Notes under the pieces: model-generated
The model's database searches: none
The model's input: only the letters and a program-made list of their open reading frames with translations
What the model was told of the DNA's origin: nothing
In this document: positions 48,952 to 60,395 of the stretch, piece by piece
How positions within the stretch are numbered: position 1 is the stretch's first letter
How the letters are laid out: every line of letters starts with the position of its first letter
Program-made: the position numbers and the translations under genes
Assembly: GCF_001667145.1 (NCBI RefSeq)
Contig: NZ_LZIF01000075.1
Span: 158,884 to 222,883, forward strand
Reading direction: 5' to 3'
DNA length: 64,000 nucleotides
From: Mycobacterium sp. 852002-51971_SCH5477799-a
Lineage (GTDB): Bacteria; Actinomycetota; Actinomycetes; Mycobacteriales; Mycobacteriaceae

Positions 48952-48983
48952 CCGTCAGCCGGACCGCACGGCCCGGCTGACGG
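48952..48983. terminator. Bidirectional terminator hairpin
   Basis: CCGTCAGCCGG (48952-48962) and CCGGCTGACGG (48973-48983) are perfect 11-bp inverted arms with a 10-base loop, placed between convergent genes 8 bases past the Rv2203-like stop and 18 bases before the erpA-like stop. It should serve both strands. Confidence 0.65.
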
Positions 48984-49001
48984 ATTCGCGGGATTAACCG
49001 A

Positions 49002-49361
49002 TCAGTTGAACGAGTCGCCGCAGGCGCACGATCCCGTGGCGTTGGGGTTGTCGATGGTGAAGCCCTGCTTCTCGATGGTGTCCACGAAGTCGATGGACGC
49101 GCCTTCGACGTAGGGCGCGCTCATCCGGTCCACCGTCAGCTTCACTCCGCCGAACTCCACGGTCAGGTCGCCGTCCAGCGCGCGGTCGTCGAAGAAGAGG
49201 TTGTAACGCAGGCCGGCGCACCCGCCCGGTTGCACCGCGATGCGCAGCGCGAGGTCGTCGCGGCCCTCCTGGTCCAGCAGGGACTTTGCCTTGGTGGCGG
49301 CGGCCTCGGTCAGGATCACGCCGTGGGTCGTCGTGGCGTTCGACTCGTTTTGCACCGTCAT
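49002..49361 (-). CDS. A-type iron-sulfur cluster insertion protein (ErpA/HesB family, Rv2204c)
   Basis: 119 residues. It has the three conserved cysteines of A-type carriers, PGGCAGLRY near residue 53 and SCACGDSF at the C-terminus, plus ILTEAAATKAKSLLDQ and DNPNATGSC. It delivers Fe-S clusters to apo-proteins. ATG at 49361 has AGGAG about 6 bases upstream; an ATG 21 bases earlier is less conserved. Confidence 0.93.
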   Translation of the reverse strand: MTVQNESNATTTHGVILTEAAATKAKSLLDQEGRDDLALRIAVQPGGCAGLRYNLFFDDRALDGDLTVEFGGVKLTVDRMSAPYVEGASIDFVDTIEKQGFTIDNPNATGSCACGDSFN

Positions 49362-49457
49362 TGCTTCTCCTACATGCCTCATTGTTGGGTGGGGTCGATC
49401 AGGCCCGAAATCGCCGGCTTGCGCCGGACGGTCCGGACCGCCCGAAAGTCCACTCCC

Positions 49458-50534
49458 TCAACGGTACCTTGCAGGACCGGTATTCCCGAGTCGCGCCGCA
49501 ACTACCGACGCCAGCCCCATGAGCTGGTTGGCCGCGTCGGCCTGCGCCAGTCGCACCGATCCGGCGTGCTCGGCGATCGATAGCGCGGCCATGATGCCGG
49601 CCGATCGCACGGTCGCATTGTCCAGGTCGACCTGGCCGGCCAGCACAACCACCGGAATCCCCCGCGGCCGGGCCGCGTCGGAGAGACATCCGACCACCTT
49701 CCCGTGCAGGGACTGCTCGTCGAACCGGCCCTCACCGGTGACGATCATCTCAGCGGTGTCCAGGTCGTCGGACAACCGGGTGTGTTCGGCGATGATGCCG
49801 GCCCCGGACTCGCAGCGCCCGCCGAGCGCCAGCAGCCCCGCGCCGATGCCGCCGGCGGCCGCGGCGCCCGGCTCGGCGCTCACGTCCCGGCCGGCCACCG
49901 CCTCCAGGATCAGCGCCCACGCCTGCAGGCGAACTTCCAGTGCGGCGACGGTGGCCGTGTCGGCGCCCTTCTGCGGCCCGAACACCCGGGCCGCCCCCCA
50001 CGGTCCGAGCAGCGGATATTCGGTGTCGGAGGCGGCGATCAGCTCCACATCGTCCAGTTTCCTGCGGGCGGTATGCAGGCCGCCGAGTTCGGAGATCATG
50101 CCCTGTCCGCCGTCGGTGCAGGCGCTGCCGCCCAACCCGACCACGATGCGCGTCGCCCCGACCCGCAACGCCTCGGCGATCAGCTGTCCCACGCCTTTGC
50201 TGTGCGCCGCCATGGCGGTCTCCGGGGTGGGCGCTCGGCCGATCAGCGCCAAGCCGCACGCTTGAGCGCACTCCAGGTAGGCGGTGGCCGAGCCGCGATC
50301 GAACACCCAATCGGCTTCGACGGTGGCTTTCAGCGGTCCGGACACCCGCAGCCGCCGCATCTCCCCCAGCCGGCTGGCGAGGACCTCGACGAAACCGGTG
50401 CCGCCGTCGGATTGCGGGGCGACGATGAACCGGTCGCCGGGACGCGACCGCGTCCAGCCGGTCGCGATGGCGGCGGAGGCTTCGAGGGCCGACATGCTGT
50501 CGCCGTAGCAGTCCGGGGCCACCAGGACTTGCAT
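49458..50534 (-). CDS. Glycerate kinase (Rv2205c type)
   Basis: 358 residues, GarK/GlxK-type 2- or 3-phosphoglycerate-forming kinase: [25 protein letters not shown] at the N-terminus, [33 protein letters not shown] in the middle and [18 protein letters not shown] late. ATG 50534 gives the same length as the M. tuberculosis protein; in-frame ATGs at 50588 and 50603 would add an unconserved leader. The N-terminus faces the divergent Rv2206-like gene. Confidence 0.88.
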   Translation of the reverse strand: MQVLVAPDCYGDSMSALEASAAIATGWTRSRPGDRFIVAPQSDGGTGFVEVLASRLGEMRRLRVSGPLKATVEADWVFDRGSATAYLECAQACGLALIGRAPTPETAMAAHSKGVGQLIAEALRVGATRIVVGLGGSACTDGGQGMISELGGLHTARRKLDDVELIAASDTEYPLLGPWGAARVFGPQKGADTATVAALEVRLQAWALILEAVAGRDVSAEPGAAAAGGIGAGLLALGGRCESGAGIIAEHTRLSDDLDTAEMIVTGEGRFDEQSLHGKVVGCLSDAARPRGIPVVVLAGQVDLDNATVRSAGIMAALSIAEHAGSVRLAQADAANQLMGLASVVAARLGNTGPARYR

Positions 50535-50721
50535 GGCGGGCAATTGAAGACGGCCGGGGGCCAGGCCGGGACCCTCATCAGAGTCCATTGACCCGTTGTC
50601 CATCAAAGGCAGCCGTTCATCTCGTGTAAGCGTAGGGCCAAGCCACGCACTCAGCAGGCCTAATAGAAAGGCATTCCAGGCGAATTCCGGCGCGAGTCGT
50701 CCGCGAAGTAACCTGGCCACT

Positions 50722-51411
50722 GTGAAGCTGTTGGGCCGCAAGAAGGGCCAGGACCCCGACCTCGACGAGAGCGCCGCCGCGCTGGCCTCCGACGTCGCGG
50801 GCGCCTCAGGCGCTGCAGCACGCGATGCGCAGCGCACGGGCCCCAAGGGACGGCCCACGCCCAAACGCAACGAGTCCCGCCGCAACGCCAGAAAGGGGCC
50901 GATCGCGCCGGCCCCCATGACGGCCTCCGAGGCGCGGGCCCGCCGCAAATCGCTGTCCGGTCCCAAGCTCAGCCGCGAGGAGCGCCGCGCGGACAAGGCC
51001 GCAGGCCGTGCTCGCATGTCGGAGCGCCGGGAAAGGATGATGGCCGGCGACGAGGGCTACCTGTTGCCCCGCGACCAGGGGCCCATCCGCCGCTACGTTC
51101 GCGACGTGGTGGACTCCCGGCGCAATCTGCTGGGCCTGTTCATGCCGTCGACCCTGTTCTTGATGTTCATCATGTTCGGCGTGCCGCAGCTGCAGCTGTG
51201 GATATCGCCGGCCATGTTGGTATTGATGGCCGTGATGAGCGTCGACGGCCTGATCCTGGGCCGCAAGGTGAGCGGGCTGGTGGACTCGAAATTCCCGAGC
51301 AACACTGAAAGCCGTTGGAAGCTAGGCCTTTACGCTGCCGGCCGGGCGTCTCAGATGCGCCGGATGCGGACGCCACGGCCCCAGGTCAAGCACGGCACCA
51401 GTGTCGATTAG
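50722..51411 (+). CDS. DUF3043 membrane protein (Rv2206 type)
   Basis: 229 residues. A very basic, polar N-terminal half ([62 protein letters not shown]) is followed by [26 protein letters not shown] and two membrane helices ([17 protein letters not shown] and [24 protein letters not shown]). This is the DUF3043 layout, widespread in actinobacteria, of unknown function. GTG at 50722 starts VKLLGRKK as in relatives. It precedes cobU by 27 bases. Confidence 0.85.
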   Translation: MKLLGRKKGQDPDLDESAAALASDVAGASGAAARDAQRTGPKGRPTPKRNESRRNARKGPIAPAPMTASEARARRKSLSGPKLSREERRADKAAGRARMSERRERMMAGDEGYLLPRDQGPIRRYVRDVVDSRRNLLGLFMPSTLFLMFIMFGVPQLQLWISPAMLVLMAVMSVDGLILGRKVSGLVDSKFPSNTESRWKLGLYAAGRASQMRRMRTPRPQVKHGTSVD

Positions 51412-51438
51412 AGCTCGCCGGAAGGCGGGCTGACACCG

Positions 51439-51975
51439 GTGCGCACCCTGGTGCTCGGCGGGATCAGGTCAGGCAAATCGCAGTGGGCGGAGGAAGCCAT
51501 CACCGACGGGTTGCCGGCCGGGCAGGCGGTTCACTACCTGGCGCCCGGGCCGGCCGGCCACGACGATGCGGCCTGGGCGCACCGAATCGCTCAGCATCGC
51601 GGCCGCCGGCCGGCGCACTGGTCGACGATCGAAACCGACGACATCGCAACGCAACTGCGTCGATCGCCGGACACGCCCACGCTGGTCGACGATCTGGGCA
51701 CCTGGCTGACCGGCGCGCTGGACCGCACCAACGCCTGGGAGGGCGGCTCGGTGGCGGCGCCCGTCGATGAGGTGCTGGCCGCGGTCGGCGACTTCGCTTC
51801 CCCACTGGTGCTGGTCAGCCCGGAGGTCGGGTTGACGATCGTTCCCGCCACCGCCTCCGGACGCCGCTTCACCGACGAACTGGGCAGCCTGAACCAGCGC
51901 CTCGCACGGCTGTGCGACCGAGTGGTACTGGTGGTGGCCGGTCAGCCGGTACCGATCAAACCGTCGGGGTCCTGA
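51439..51975 (+). CDS. cobU: Adenosylcobinamide kinase / guanylyltransferase
   Basis: 178 residues. The P-loop is [16 protein letters not shown], the GTP/substrate motif is [12 protein letters not shown], and [27 protein letters not shown] carries the conserved EVG and asparagine-rich end. It phosphorylates and guanylylates adenosylcobinamide in the late vitamin B12 pathway. Its stop overlaps cobT (TGATG). In M. tuberculosis cobU is encoded elsewhere, so this complete cobU-cobT-cobS operon is a local difference. No cobalamin riboswitch fits in the 27 bases upstream. Confidence 0.9.
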   Translation: MRTLVLGGIRSGKSQWAEEAITDGLPAGQAVHYLAPGPAGHDDAAWAHRIAQHRGRRPAHWSTIETDDIATQLRRSPDTPTLVDDLGTWLTGALDRTNAWEGGSVAAPVDEVLAAVGDFASPLVLVSPEVGLTIVPATASGRRFTDELGSLNQRLARLCDRVVLVVAGQPVPIKPSGS

Positions 51976-53045
51976 TGGAATTCGCCGCCGTCTCGCCGCC
52001 CGATGCGGTGGCCGCCGCCGCCGCCCGGGCCCGCCAGGACACCCTGACCAAGCCCAAGGGTGCAATGGGCCGCCTCGAGGACCTGGCGGTATGGGTCGCG
52101 GCGTGTCAAGGACAGTGTCCGCCAAGACAATTCGAGCGCGCCCGGGTGGTGGTGTTCGCCGGTGACCACGGTGTCGCCCGCTCGGGGGTGTCGGCCTATC
52201 CGCCGGAGGTGACCGCGCAAATGGTCGCCAACTTCGATGCGGGCGGGGCCGCGATCAATGCCCTGGCCGACATCGCCGGGGCGACGGTGCGGGTCGCCGA
52301 CCTGGCGGTCGACGCGGACCCGCTGACCGAACGGATCGGCGCCCACAAGGTGCGACGCGCCAGCGGCGACATCCGGGTCGAGGACGCGTTGAGCGACGAC
52401 GAGACCGCACGCGCGCTCGAGGCCGGCGCCGCCATCGCCGACGAGGAGGTCGACGCCGGGGCCGATCTGCTGATCGCCGGCGATATGGGGATCGGAAACA
52501 CCACGGCCGCAGCGGTATTGGTGGCGGCGTTGACGAACGCCGAGCCGGTCGTTGTGGTGGGGTTCGGCACCGGGATCGATGATGCCGGGTGGGCCCGCAA
52601 GACCGCCGCGGTGCGTGATGCCCTGTTTCGCGCGCGACAGGTGTTGCCGGACCCGGTCGCGCTGCTGCGCCGCGCCGGCGGCGCCGACCTGGCCGCGATG
52701 GCCGGTTTTTGCGCGCAGGCCGCGGTCCGGCGCACGCCGTTGCTGCTCGACGGCATGGCGGTGACGGCGGCCGCGCTGGTCGCCGAGCACCTGGCGCCGG
52801 GCGCCCGGTTGTGGTGGCAGGCGGGGCATCGGTCCACCGAACCCGCGCACACGCTGGCGCTGACGGCGCTGGATATGGAGCCGATTCTCGACCTGCGCAT
52901 GCGCCTGGGCGAGGGCACCGGCGCTGCGCTCGCGCTGCCGGTGCTGCGCGCCGCGGTGGCCGCCCTGTCGTCGATGGCGACCTTCACCCAAGCCGGTGTG
53001 TCCAACCGCGCCGAGAATCCCCATCAGGCCGCCCCCCCATCGTGA
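51975..53045 (+). CDS. cobT: Nicotinate-nucleotide-dimethylbenzimidazole phosphoribosyltransferase
   Basis: 356 residues; activates the lower ligand of cobalamin. It has the family features [41 protein letters not shown] and [19 protein letters not shown], with the catalytic Glu in the [25 protein letters not shown] region. ATG at 51975 overlaps the cobU stop; GTG of cobS overlaps its own stop. Confidence 0.94.
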   Translation: MEFAAVSPPDAVAAAAARARQDTLTKPKGAMGRLEDLAVWVAACQGQCPPRQFERARVVVFAGDHGVARSGVSAYPPEVTAQMVANFDAGGAAINALADIAGATVRVADLAVDADPLTERIGAHKVRRASGDIRVEDALSDDETARALEAGAAIADEEVDAGADLLIAGDMGIGNTTAAAVLVAALTNAEPVVVVGFGTGIDDAGWARKTAAVRDALFRARQVLPDPVALLRRAGGADLAAMAGFCAQAAVRRTPLLLDGMAVTAAALVAEHLAPGARLWWQAGHRSTEPAHTLALTALDMEPILDLRMRLGEGTGAALALPVLRAAVAALSSMATFTQAGVSNRAENPHQAAPPS

Positions 53046-53797
53046 TCCGTTCTCTGGCCAAGGCTTTCGCGTTCGGGACGGTGCTGCCCGTCCCGGGCGG
53101 CGGCGATGCGCCGATGGGCCGCGGCGCCATGACCGCGCTGCCGGCGGTGGGCGCCGTTCTGGGGGCGTTGGCCGCGGCGGTGACCTGGGGTGGGGCGTTG
53201 GCGTTCGGCCGGTCCAGTCCGCTGCCCGGTCTGCTCGCGGTCGCGGTGCTGCTGCTGGTGACCCGCGGCCTGCATCTCGACGGTGTCGCCGATACCGCCG
53301 ACGGCCTGGGCTGTTACGGGCCGCCGCAGCGCGCGCTGGCGGTGATGCGCGACGGATCGACCGGGCCGTTCGGCGTCGCCGCCGCGGTCATGGTGATCAT
53401 GGTGCAGGCGCTGGCGTTTTCGGCGCTGGGGGCCGCGGACCGCTTTCTTCCCGGGGTGGCCGTGGCGGTTTTTGCGGGCCGAGTCACCGCGGTGTTGGCC
53501 GGTCACCGATCGTTGCCGGCGGCCGGCGGCAGCGCCCTGGGCGCCCGGGTCGCCGGAAGCCAGCGGACCGCGGTGGTGGCCGGCTGGGTCGCGGTGCTTG
53601 TGGCCGTTTCGCTGGTGGCCGGGCCGCGGCCGTGGCAGGGCCCGGTGGCGGTTCTGGCGGGCCTGGGCTGCGGCGCGCTGCTGGTGTGGCACTGCGTTCG
53701 CCGATTCGGCGGCATCACCGGCGACGTGCTGGGCGCCGCGATCGAATTGACCGTGACAGTGGCCGCGCTGATGCTCGCGGGCCTGGTGCGGTTCTAG
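53042..53797 (+). CDS. cobS: Adenosylcobinamide-GDP ribazoletransferase
   Basis: 251 residues, an integral membrane enzyme with about six helices that joins adenosylcobinamide-GDP to alpha-ribazole in the last step of B12 assembly. Signature: [37 protein letters not shown], with the conserved acidic pair. GTG 53042 overlaps the cobT stop by 4 bases. The convergent ilvE gene lies 9 bases beyond its stop. Confidence 0.93.
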   Translation: MIRSLAKAFAFGTVLPVPGGGDAPMGRGAMTALPAVGAVLGALAAAVTWGGALAFGRSSPLPGLLAVAVLLLVTRGLHLDGVADTADGLGCYGPPQRALAVMRDGSTGPFGVAAAVMVIMVQALAFSALGAADRFLPGVAVAVFAGRVTAVLAGHRSLPAAGGSALGARVAGSQRTAVVAGWVAVLVAVSLVAGPRPWQGPVAVLAGLGCGALLVWHCVRRFGGITGDVLGAAIELTVTVAALMLAGLVRF

Positions 53798-53806
53798 CTG
53801 AGCGCG

Positions 53807-54916
53807 TCAGCCCAGCTTTGCCATCCAGCCGTGGGTGTCGGCGAAGGTGCCGCGCTGAATCCCGGTCAGGGTGTCGCGCAGCGCCATCGTCACCTCGCCG
53901 GGTTGGCCGTCGGCGACGGTGAACTCGGCATCGCCGTACTTCACCTGCGAGACGGGGGTGATGACCGCGGCGGTGCCGCAGGCGAACACCTCGGTGATCT
54001 CCCCGGCGGCGGCCTTTTTCTGCCATTCGTCGATATCGATCCTGCGTTCCTCGATGGCGAACCCGGCGTCAATGGCCAGCTGCAGCAAGGAGTTTCGGGT
54101 AATGCCGGGCAGTAGGGAACCGGACAGCTCCGGGGTGACCAGCCGCGCCGACCCGCCGCTGCCGAACACGAAGAAGATGTTCATCCCGCCCATCTCTTCG
54201 ACGAAGCGCCGTTCGACGGCGTCCAGCCACACCACTTGGTCGCAGTCGTTGGCCGCAGCTTCGGCCTGAGCCGACAGGGAGGCCGCGTAATTGCCGCCGA
54301 ACTTGGCCGCGCCGGTCCCGCCGGGGCTGGCCCGCACGTATTCGGTCGACACCCAAACGGTGACCGGGCTGATGCCACCCTTGAAGTAGGCGCCGGCCGG
54401 CGAGGCGATCAGCAGGTAGCGGTAGCGCTTGGACGGACGAACCCCCAATCCGGGCTCGGTGGCGATGACGAACGGGCGCAGGTACAGCGCCTCCTCGCCG
54501 CCGGCGGCCGGAACCCACGCGTTGTCGACCGCAATGAGCTGGCGCAGCGATTCCATGAACAGCTCTTCGGACAGCTCCGGGATCGCCAGCCTGCGCGCCG
54601 AGGACCGTAGCCGGGCGGCGTTGGCTTCGGCGCGAAACGACACGATCGAGCCGTCGGCCCAGCGGTACGCCTTGAGTCCCTCGAAGATCTCCTGCGCGTA
54701 GTGCAGCACGATCGCCGAAGGGTCCAGCTCGATGGGGCCATACGGGATGACGCGCGCGTTGTGCCAACCGCCACCGGTCTCGTCGTAGTCGATCGACACC
54801 ATGTGATCGGTGAAGTACTTGCCGAAACCGGGCTCGGCCAGGATGGTTTCGCGTTCGGCATCGGTCGCCGGATTTGCCGAACGCGAAACCGTGAACTCGA
54901 GGGAGCCACTGGTCAT
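53807..54916 (-). CDS. ilvE: Branched-chain amino acid aminotransferase
   Basis: 369 residues, fold-type IV PLP enzyme that transaminates Leu, Ile and Val. It shows [14 protein letters not shown], the PLP lysine region [41 protein letters not shown] and [12 protein letters not shown]. Start ATG 54916. The length agrees with Rv2210c. Confidence 0.96.
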   Translation of the reverse strand: MTSGSLEFTVSRSANPATDAERETILAEPGFGKYFTDHMVSIDYDETGGGWHNARVIPYGPIELDPSAIVLHYAQEIFEGLKAYRWADGSIVSFRAEANAARLRSSARRLAIPELSEELFMESLRQLIAVDNAWVPAAGGEEALYLRPFVIATEPGLGVRPSKRYRYLLIASPAGAYFKGGISPVTVWVSTEYVRASPGGTGAAKFGGNYAASLSAQAEAAANDCDQVVWLDAVERRFVEEMGGMNIFFVFGSGGSARLVTPELSGSLLPGITRNSLLQLAIDAGFAIEERRIDIDEWQKKAAAGEITEVFACGTAAVITPVSQVKYGDAEFTVADGQPGEVTMALRDTLTGIQRGTFADTHGWMAKLG

Positions 54917-54971
54917 TGGCTGATTGTATATCCGCCTAACGAATCGGATTTCGCCCGCGCAAGCGGCGCGG

Positions 54972-56066
54972 CTAACGGGTTTTCACCGCTACGAAGGGCG
55001 GGCGCACGACTTCGCACGCGGCGCGACGGCCGCGCACGTCGACGGTGATCTCCTCACCGTCCTGGACTCCGGCGCCGGCGTCGATGAGCGCCAGCGCGAT
55101 CCCGGCCTGCAGCGTCGGGGAGAACGTGCCCGAGGTGGTGACTCCCACCCGGGTGTCGCCGGCGAGCACCGTCAGCCCGGCGCGCAGCACGCCGCGGCCC
55201 ACCATCCGCAGCCCGCGCAGCAGCCGCGCCGGGCCAGCCTCCTTCTCAGCCAGCAGGGCGTCCCGGCCGAAGAACGCTTCCTTCTTCCAGCCGATCGCCC
55301 AGCCGCAGCGGGCCTGCAGCGGGGAAATGTCGAGCCCGAGTTCATGGCCGTGCAGCGGATAACCCATCTCGGTGCGCAGGGTGTCGCGCGCGCCCAGGCC
55401 GGCCGGCTCGCCGCCGGCCGCGCTCACCGCCGCGGCCAGGGCGTCGAACACCACTCCGGCGGAGTCCCACGGCGGCAGCAGCTCGTAGCCGTGCTCGCCG
55501 GTGTAGCCGGTGCGGCAGACCCGCACCGGCACGCCGGAGAACGAGGTGTCCGCGTACGCCATGTAGTCCATGTCGGTGGGCAGGCCCAGCTCGCCGAGCA
55601 CGTCGGCCGATCGCGGTCCCTGCACGGCCAGCACCGCGTGCGCGCGGTGCTGATTGGTGATGGTGAGCCCGCTCGGCGCGGCGGCCTGCAGCGCGTCGAC
55701 TACGGCGGCGGTGTTGGCGGCGTTGGGCACCAAGAAGATCTCGTCGTCGTCGACGTAGTAGGCGATCAGGTCGTCGACGACGCCGCCGGATTCGGTGCAG
55801 CACAACGTGTATTGCGCCTTGCCCGGCCCGATCCGATTCAAGTCGTTGGTGAGCGCGGAGTTGACGAACTGCGCCGCCCCCGGACCGCGTACCAATGCCT
55901 TGCCCAGGTGGCTGACATCAAAGAGGCCGACCGCGTTGCGGGTCGCGTTGTGCTCGCTGACGGTGCCGGCATACGACACCGGCATGAGCCAGCCGCCGAA
56001 CTCGGCGAAGCTCGCGCCCATCTCACGATGACGGTCTTCCAGCGGTCCGTGCTGCAGCTCGCTCAC
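54972..56066 (-). CDS. gcvT: Aminomethyltransferase, glycine cleavage T protein
   Basis: 364 residues; transfers the methylene group of glycine to tetrahydrofolate. Motifs are [44 protein letters not shown] and the C-terminal [22 protein letters not shown] at 56066 ([14 protein letters not shown]) fits the family start; 12 upstream in-frame codons fall in the promoter region shared with the divergent cyclase gene. Confidence 0.95.
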   Translation of the reverse strand: MSELQHGPLEDRHREMGASFAEFGGWLMPVSYAGTVSEHNATRNAVGLFDVSHLGKALVRGPGAAQFVNSALTNDLNRIGPGKAQYTLCCTESGGVVDDLIAYYVDDDEIFLVPNAANTAAVVDALQAAAPSGLTITNQHRAHAVLAVQGPRSADVLGELGLPTDMDYMAYADTSFSGVPVRVCRTGYTGEHGYELLPPWDSAGVVFDALAAAVSAAGGEPAGLGARDTLRTEMGYPLHGHELGLDISPLQARCGWAIGWKKEAFFGRDALLAEKEAGPARLLRGLRMVGRGVLRAGLTVLAGDTRVGVTTSGTFSPTLQAGIALALIDAGAGVQDGEEITVDVRGRRAACEVVRPPFVAVKTR

Positions 56067-56110
56067 GGCGTCCCACCTTAATCCGCCCGTATGCTGGCAC
56101 ACTTGGGCAG

Positions 56111-57214
56111 GTGTCCGAGTCGTATGACTTCGACGAGCTCGAGGCCGCCGGGATCGCGAATCCGCGCGAACGCGCTGACCTGATCAAGTACCTCGACGGT
56201 CTTGGCTTCACGCTCGACGACATGGTCGAAGCCGAACGGCGCGGCCGGCTGTTCGGGCTTGCCGGTGATGTCCTGGCCTGGTCGGGTCGTCCGACCTATA
56301 CCGTGCAGGCCGCGGCCGACGAACTCGGCATATCGGCCGAAGAGGTGGCGCACGCGTGGGCTTTGCTCGGCCTGACGGTCGCCGGGCCCGACGTTCCCGT
56401 GCTGAGCCAGGCCGACGTCGACGCCCTCTCGACCTGGCTCGCGTTCAAGGTGGTGGTGGGTGAGGACGGCGCGCACGGCATGCTGCGGGTCCTCGGCGCC
56501 GCGATGGCGCGGCTCGCGGAGGCCGAGTCGACGGCGATCCGCGCCGGGACGCCCGACATCCAGATGACCCACACGCACGACGAGCTCGCCACGGCGCAGG
56601 CCTACCGCGCGGTCGCGGAGTTCGTCCCCCGCATCGGTCCGCTGATCGACGTCGTGCACCGCCACCACCTGACCGGCGCCCGGACCCACTTCGAGGGCGT
56701 CCTTCGCGACACCTCGGCAAGCGTGGTGTGCGGCATCGGTTTCGCCGACCTGTCCGGCTTCACCGTGCTCACCAACGCGCTCACCCCCGCGCAGCTGTCG
56801 GACCTGCTCAACGAGTTCGCCGGAACGGTCTCGGACCTGGTGCTTCGCAATGGCGGCCGGGTGGTGAAGTTCATCGGCGACGAGGTGATGTGGGTGAGCG
56901 CGTCGCCTGAGCGCCTCGTCAGGGCGGCGGTCGATCTCGTCGACCACCCGCGGGCGCGTGAGGAGGGTCTGCAGGTGCGGGCCGGTCTGGCCTATGGCAG
57001 CGTCCTGGCCATCAACGGCGACTACTTCGGGGGCCCGGTCAACTTGGCGGCGCGACTCGTGGCGGCCGCGACCCCGGGACAGATCCTTGCCGACTCGGCG
57101 CTGCACGACGAGTTGCCGGACTGGCCCGCGGATGCTTGCGGCCCGTTGCTGCTCAAGGGATTTGACGGCCCCGTGCCGGCTTTCGACCTGAGGGTCCGGA
57201 CGCCACCGAGCTAG
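56111..57214 (+). CDS. Class III adenylyl cyclase (Rv2212 type)
   Basis: 367 residues. The N-terminal half (to about 200) is an alpha-helical regulatory domain like that of Rv1264/Rv2212. The catalytic domain begins [15 protein letters not shown] (metal-binding Asp) and has [15 protein letters not shown] (second Asp) and [16 protein letters not shown]. It makes cAMP, as shown for Rv2212. GTG at 56111. It is divergent from gcvT with a 44-base gap. Confidence 0.93.
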   Translation: MSESYDFDELEAAGIANPRERADLIKYLDGLGFTLDDMVEAERRGRLFGLAGDVLAWSGRPTYTVQAAADELGISAEEVAHAWALLGLTVAGPDVPVLSQADVDALSTWLAFKVVVGEDGAHGMLRVLGAAMARLAEAESTAIRAGTPDIQMTHTHDELATAQAYRAVAEFVPRIGPLIDVVHRHHLTGARTHFEGVLRDTSASVVCGIGFADLSGFTVLTNALTPAQLSDLLNEFAGTVSDLVLRNGGRVVKFIGDEVMWVSASPERLVRAAVDLVDHPRAREEGLQVRAGLAYGSVLAINGDYFGGPVNLAARLVAAATPGQILADSALHDELPDWPADACGPLLLKGFDGPVPAFDLRVRTPPS

Positions 57215-57244
57215 GCCGCTCCGCGGTGACTAGGGTGATGACGC

Positions 57245-58792
57245 GTGAGTACCGAACCCGGATATCAGGCCCCTTCCGTCACCGTCGCCTCCTCGCTGCC
57301 GCGGCGCACCGGCGCGTCCACCGTGCTGATCGTGCCCGTCGTCTCGACCGGCGAGGACGACAAGCCGGGCGCGGCCGTTGCGGCTGCCGAGCCATTCCTG
57401 TCCTCCGGGGCGGTCGCTGAGATCGAATCGGGTCTGCGGGCGCTGGAGGCAACCGGGGGCGCCGAACAGGTGCACCGGCTGGTAGTGCCGTCGTTGCCGG
57501 TGTCCAGCGTGCTGACGATCGGTCTGGGCAAACCGCGGTCCGAATGGCCGGCCGACACCATCCGCCGCGCCGCCGGTGTGGCCGCGCGGTCGCTCGGCAA
57601 GACCGAATCCGTGATCACGACGCTGGCCGAACTGCCCGGTGCGGGCGTCGCCTCGGCCACTGTCGAGGGCCTGATCCTGGGCAGCTACCGGTTCACCGAT
57701 TTCCGCAGCGACAAGACAGCCCCGAAAGACCAGGGGCTGGGCAAGATCACGGTGCTGGCCACCGCGAAGGACGCCAAGAACGACGCAGCGCACGCCGCCG
57801 CCGTTGCGGCCGCCGTCGCCACCGCGCGCGACTTCGTCAACACCCCGCCAAGCCACCTGTTTCCCGCCGAATTCGCCAGGCGTGCAAAAGCTTTGGGCGA
57901 ATCCGTCGGCCTCGAGGTGGAGGTGCTGGACGACAAGGCCCTGCAGAAAGGCGGCTACGGGGGGATCATCGGCGTCGGGCAGGGCTCGTCACGCCCGCCA
58001 CGGCTGGTGCGCCTGACGCACCGCGGTTCGAAGCTGGCCAAGAGATCGAAGCAAGCCAAGAAGGTCGCGCTGGTCGGCAAGGGCGTCACGTTCGACACCG
58101 GCGGCATCTCGATCAAGCCGGCGGCGGGGATGCACCACATGACCTCGGACATGGGCGGTGCCGCCGCCGTGATCGCGACCGTAGCCCTGGCCGCGCAGCG
58201 CAAACTTCCGATCGACGTGATCGCCACCGTGCCGATGGCCGAGAACATGCCGTCGGCGACGGCGCAGCGTCCGGGCGACGTCCTGACGCAGTACGGCGGG
58301 ATCACGGTCGAGGTGCAGAACACCGACGCGGAGGGCCGGCTCATCCTGGCCGACGCCATCGTGCGGGCGTGCGAGGACAACCCCGATTACCTGATCGAGA
58401 CGTCCACGCTGACCGGCGCGCAGACGGTGGCGCTGGGCGCCCGGATCCCCGGGGTGATGGGCAGCGACGAGTTCCGCGACCGCGTCGCGTCGATCTCGCA
58501 GCGCGTCGGCGAAAACGGCTGGCCGATGCCGCTGCCGGACGAACTCAAGGAAGACCTGAAGTCCACGGTGGCCGACCTATCGAACATCAGCGGGCAGCGC
58601 TTCGCCGGCATGTTGGTCGCGGGGGTGTTTCTGCGGGAATTCGTCGCCGACGGCGTGAGTTGGGCCCACATCGACGTGGCCGGACCGGCCTACAACACCG
58701 GCAGCCCGTGGGGCTACTCGCCCAAGGGCTCCACCGGCGTGCCGACGCGGACCATGTTCGCAGTGCTCGAGGACATCTGCGAAAAGGGCTAG
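57245..58792 (+). CDS. pepB: Leucyl aminopeptidase (M17 family)
   Basis: 515 residues. The C-terminal peptidase domain has the M17 active-site motifs [15 protein letters not shown] (metal-binding Lys/Asp), [28 protein letters not shown] and the signature [13 protein letters not shown]. It removes N-terminal residues in the cytoplasm. GTG 57245, 30 bases after the cyclase gene; probably co-transcribed. Length is normal. Confidence 0.95.
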   Translation: MSTEPGYQAPSVTVASSLPRRTGASTVLIVPVVSTGEDDKPGAAVAAAEPFLSSGAVAEIESGLRALEATGGAEQVHRLVVPSLPVSSVLTIGLGKPRSEWPADTIRRAAGVAARSLGKTESVITTLAELPGAGVASATVEGLILGSYRFTDFRSDKTAPKDQGLGKITVLATAKDAKNDAAHAAAVAAAVATARDFVNTPPSHLFPAEFARRAKALGESVGLEVEVLDDKALQKGGYGGIIGVGQGSSRPPRLVRLTHRGSKLAKRSKQAKKVALVGKGVTFDTGGISIKPAAGMHHMTSDMGGAAAVIATVALAAQRKLPIDVIATVPMAENMPSATAQRPGDVLTQYGGITVEVQNTDAEGRLILADAIVRACEDNPDYLIETSTLTGAQTVALGARIPGVMGSDEFRDRVASISQRVGENGWPMPLPDELKEDLKSTVADLSNISGQRFAGMLVAGVFLREFVADGVSWAHIDVAGPAYNTGSPWGYSPKGSTGVPTRTMFAVLEDICEKG

Positions 58793-58799
58793 CAAACGG

Positions 58800-60395
58800 C
58801 TAGCCGGTCAGCCGTTTGAGCACGGCTCGGCCCAATTTGCGGCGTGGCCAGCCGGTCGCGCCGTCGGCGGCCAGCGCGGCATTCGCCGCGTTGCGTCCGC
58901 ACGCGCCGTGCACCGAGCCGCCCGGCGTCGCCGACGCGCTGCCCAGATAAAGCCGCTCGATCGGTGTTTCGGCCCGGCCCATGCCGGGCGCCGGCCGGAA
59001 GACCAGCATCTGTTGCAACTGCGCGGTTCCGCCGTTGAGCGCCCCGAGATGCAGGTTGGCGTCGCTGGCCTCGAGATCCGACGGCCGTTGCACGAACCGG
59101 TCGATCACCGCCGAGCCGAAGCCCGGGGCATGCTCTTCGATCACCCGGTCCACCGCCGCGGCCAGCCGGTCAGCCGAGGCGTCGTCGGACACGTTGCGCG
59201 GCAAATGCGTGTAGGCCCACACACTTTCGGTGCCGGCGGGCGATCTGCTGGGGTCCGCGGTGGTGGTCTGACCCAACAACATGAACGGATGCTCGGGTAC
59301 CACGCGGGTGTTCAGGTCGGCCATCCAGCGAACCAGCCCGTCCCCGTCGGCTCCCAAGTGGACGGTGCCCACCGACCGCAGATTTCGGGCTCGCCATGGA
59401 ACCGGTGTTGCCAGCGCATAGTTGACTTTCACCACCGGCGGATCCCACTCGTAGTGTTGGAGGTCTCGACGCAGTGCCGACGGCACCGCGTCCGCAGGCA
59501 GCATGTCGCAGAACAACCGCGGGGCCGTCACGTCGGCGACCACCGCCCGGCGGGCAGCCACCGATCGCCCCTGCGCGGTGGTCACGCCGACTGCCCGGCC
59601 TCCCCGCACCTGGATGCGAGAAACATTCTGATTGCACTCGATTCGCGCTCCGGCCGAGCGCGCGCGATTCACCAGAGCCGCGGTGAGTTGGCCCGATCCG
59701 CCGACCGGCACCGGCCAGCCGTGATCCTGGGCCAGCATCGTCATCAAGAAGCCCATGGCGCCGCTGATCGGCGCGTCTGGGGGGACGTCGGCGTGCATTG
59801 CGTTGCCCAACAGCAACACTCGCGGTGCCTCACCCTCAAACAGCTGGCTGGCCATCGCATTGGCCGGCTGCACCAAGAGACGCGCGACGCGGACAGCCTC
59901 GGGCGTACCGAGTCTGCGCAGCAGCCCGAGCAGCGGGCGCACCGGCGGGAAGGGCGCCAGCATGGCGTCCAGCAGTGGGGCCTTGATCTTGTTCCACAGC
60001 TCCACCAGCCGCCACCAGTTCTCGCCGTCGGCAGGTGTTCGCCGCGCGAATTCCGCCGCCGTCTGGGCGGGATCGTGATACACGATGGGCGGGTCGTCGT
60101 CGGCGGCGCTGCGGGGGTGACCCACCACCGTGGGCGCATGCGACCACCGCAACCCATGATCCTCCAAGTGCAGCGCCGTCATCGCCGGAGACGCCGCCGT
60201 CATCGGATAGTAAGAACTGAACAGGTCGGTGATATACCCCGGCGTCAGCTCGGCGCTGCGCACCGCGCCGCCCGGTTCGGGCTGGGCTTCCAGCACCAGC
60301 ACGTCCCAGCCCGCGTCGGCGAGCATCGACGCCGCCACCAGTCCGTGGTGTCCCGCCCCTATCACGACGGCGTCGGCGGTGTCGCCCACGGTCAC
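58800..60395 (-). CDS. FAD-dependent phytoene-desaturase-like oxidoreductase
   Basis: 531 residues. It has the N-terminal Rossmann motif DAVVIGAGHHGLVAASMLADAGWDVLVLEA, then GGAVRSAELTPGYITDLFSSYYP, as in CrtI-like/NAD(P)-binding amine oxidases, and a C-terminal FAD motif YLGSASATPGGSVHGACGRNAANAAL. The substrate is unknown; such proteins act on carotenoids, retinoids or lipids. GTG at 60395 overlaps the SRPBCC gene stop by 4 bases, so the pair is co-expressed. In M. tuberculosis no such gene lies between pepB and ephD, so the 58.8-61.3 kb trio is an insertion relative to it. Confidence 0.85.
   Translation of the reverse strand: MTVGDTADAVVIGAGHHGLVAASMLADAGWDVLVLEAQPEPGGAVRSAELTPGYITDLFSSYYPMTAASPAMTALHLEDHGLRWSHAPTVVGHPRSAADDDPPIVYHDPAQTAAEFARRTPADGENWWRLVELWNKIKAPLLDAMLAPFPPVRPLLGLLRRLGTPEAVRVARLLVQPANAMASQLFEGEAPRVLLLGNAMHADVPPDAPISGAMGFLMTMLAQDHGWPVPVGGSGQLTAALVNRARSAGARIECNQNVSRIQVRGGRAVGVTTAQGRSVAARRAVVADVTAPRLFCDMLPADAVPSALRRDLQHYEWDPPVVKVNYALATPVPWRARNLRSVGTVHLGADGDGLVRWMADLNTRVVPEHPFMLLGQTTTADPSRSPAGTESVWAYTHLPRNVSDDASADRLAAAVDRVIEEHAPGFGSAVIDRFVQRPSDLEASDANLHLGALNGGTAQLQQMLVFRPAPGMGRAETPIERLYLGSASATPGGSVHGACGRNAANAALAADGATGWPRRKLGRAVLKRLTG

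Noticed and set aside
51412..51438. Cobalamin riboswitch ahead of cobU
   Set aside because: Only 27 bases separate the genes, far too few for the aptamer.
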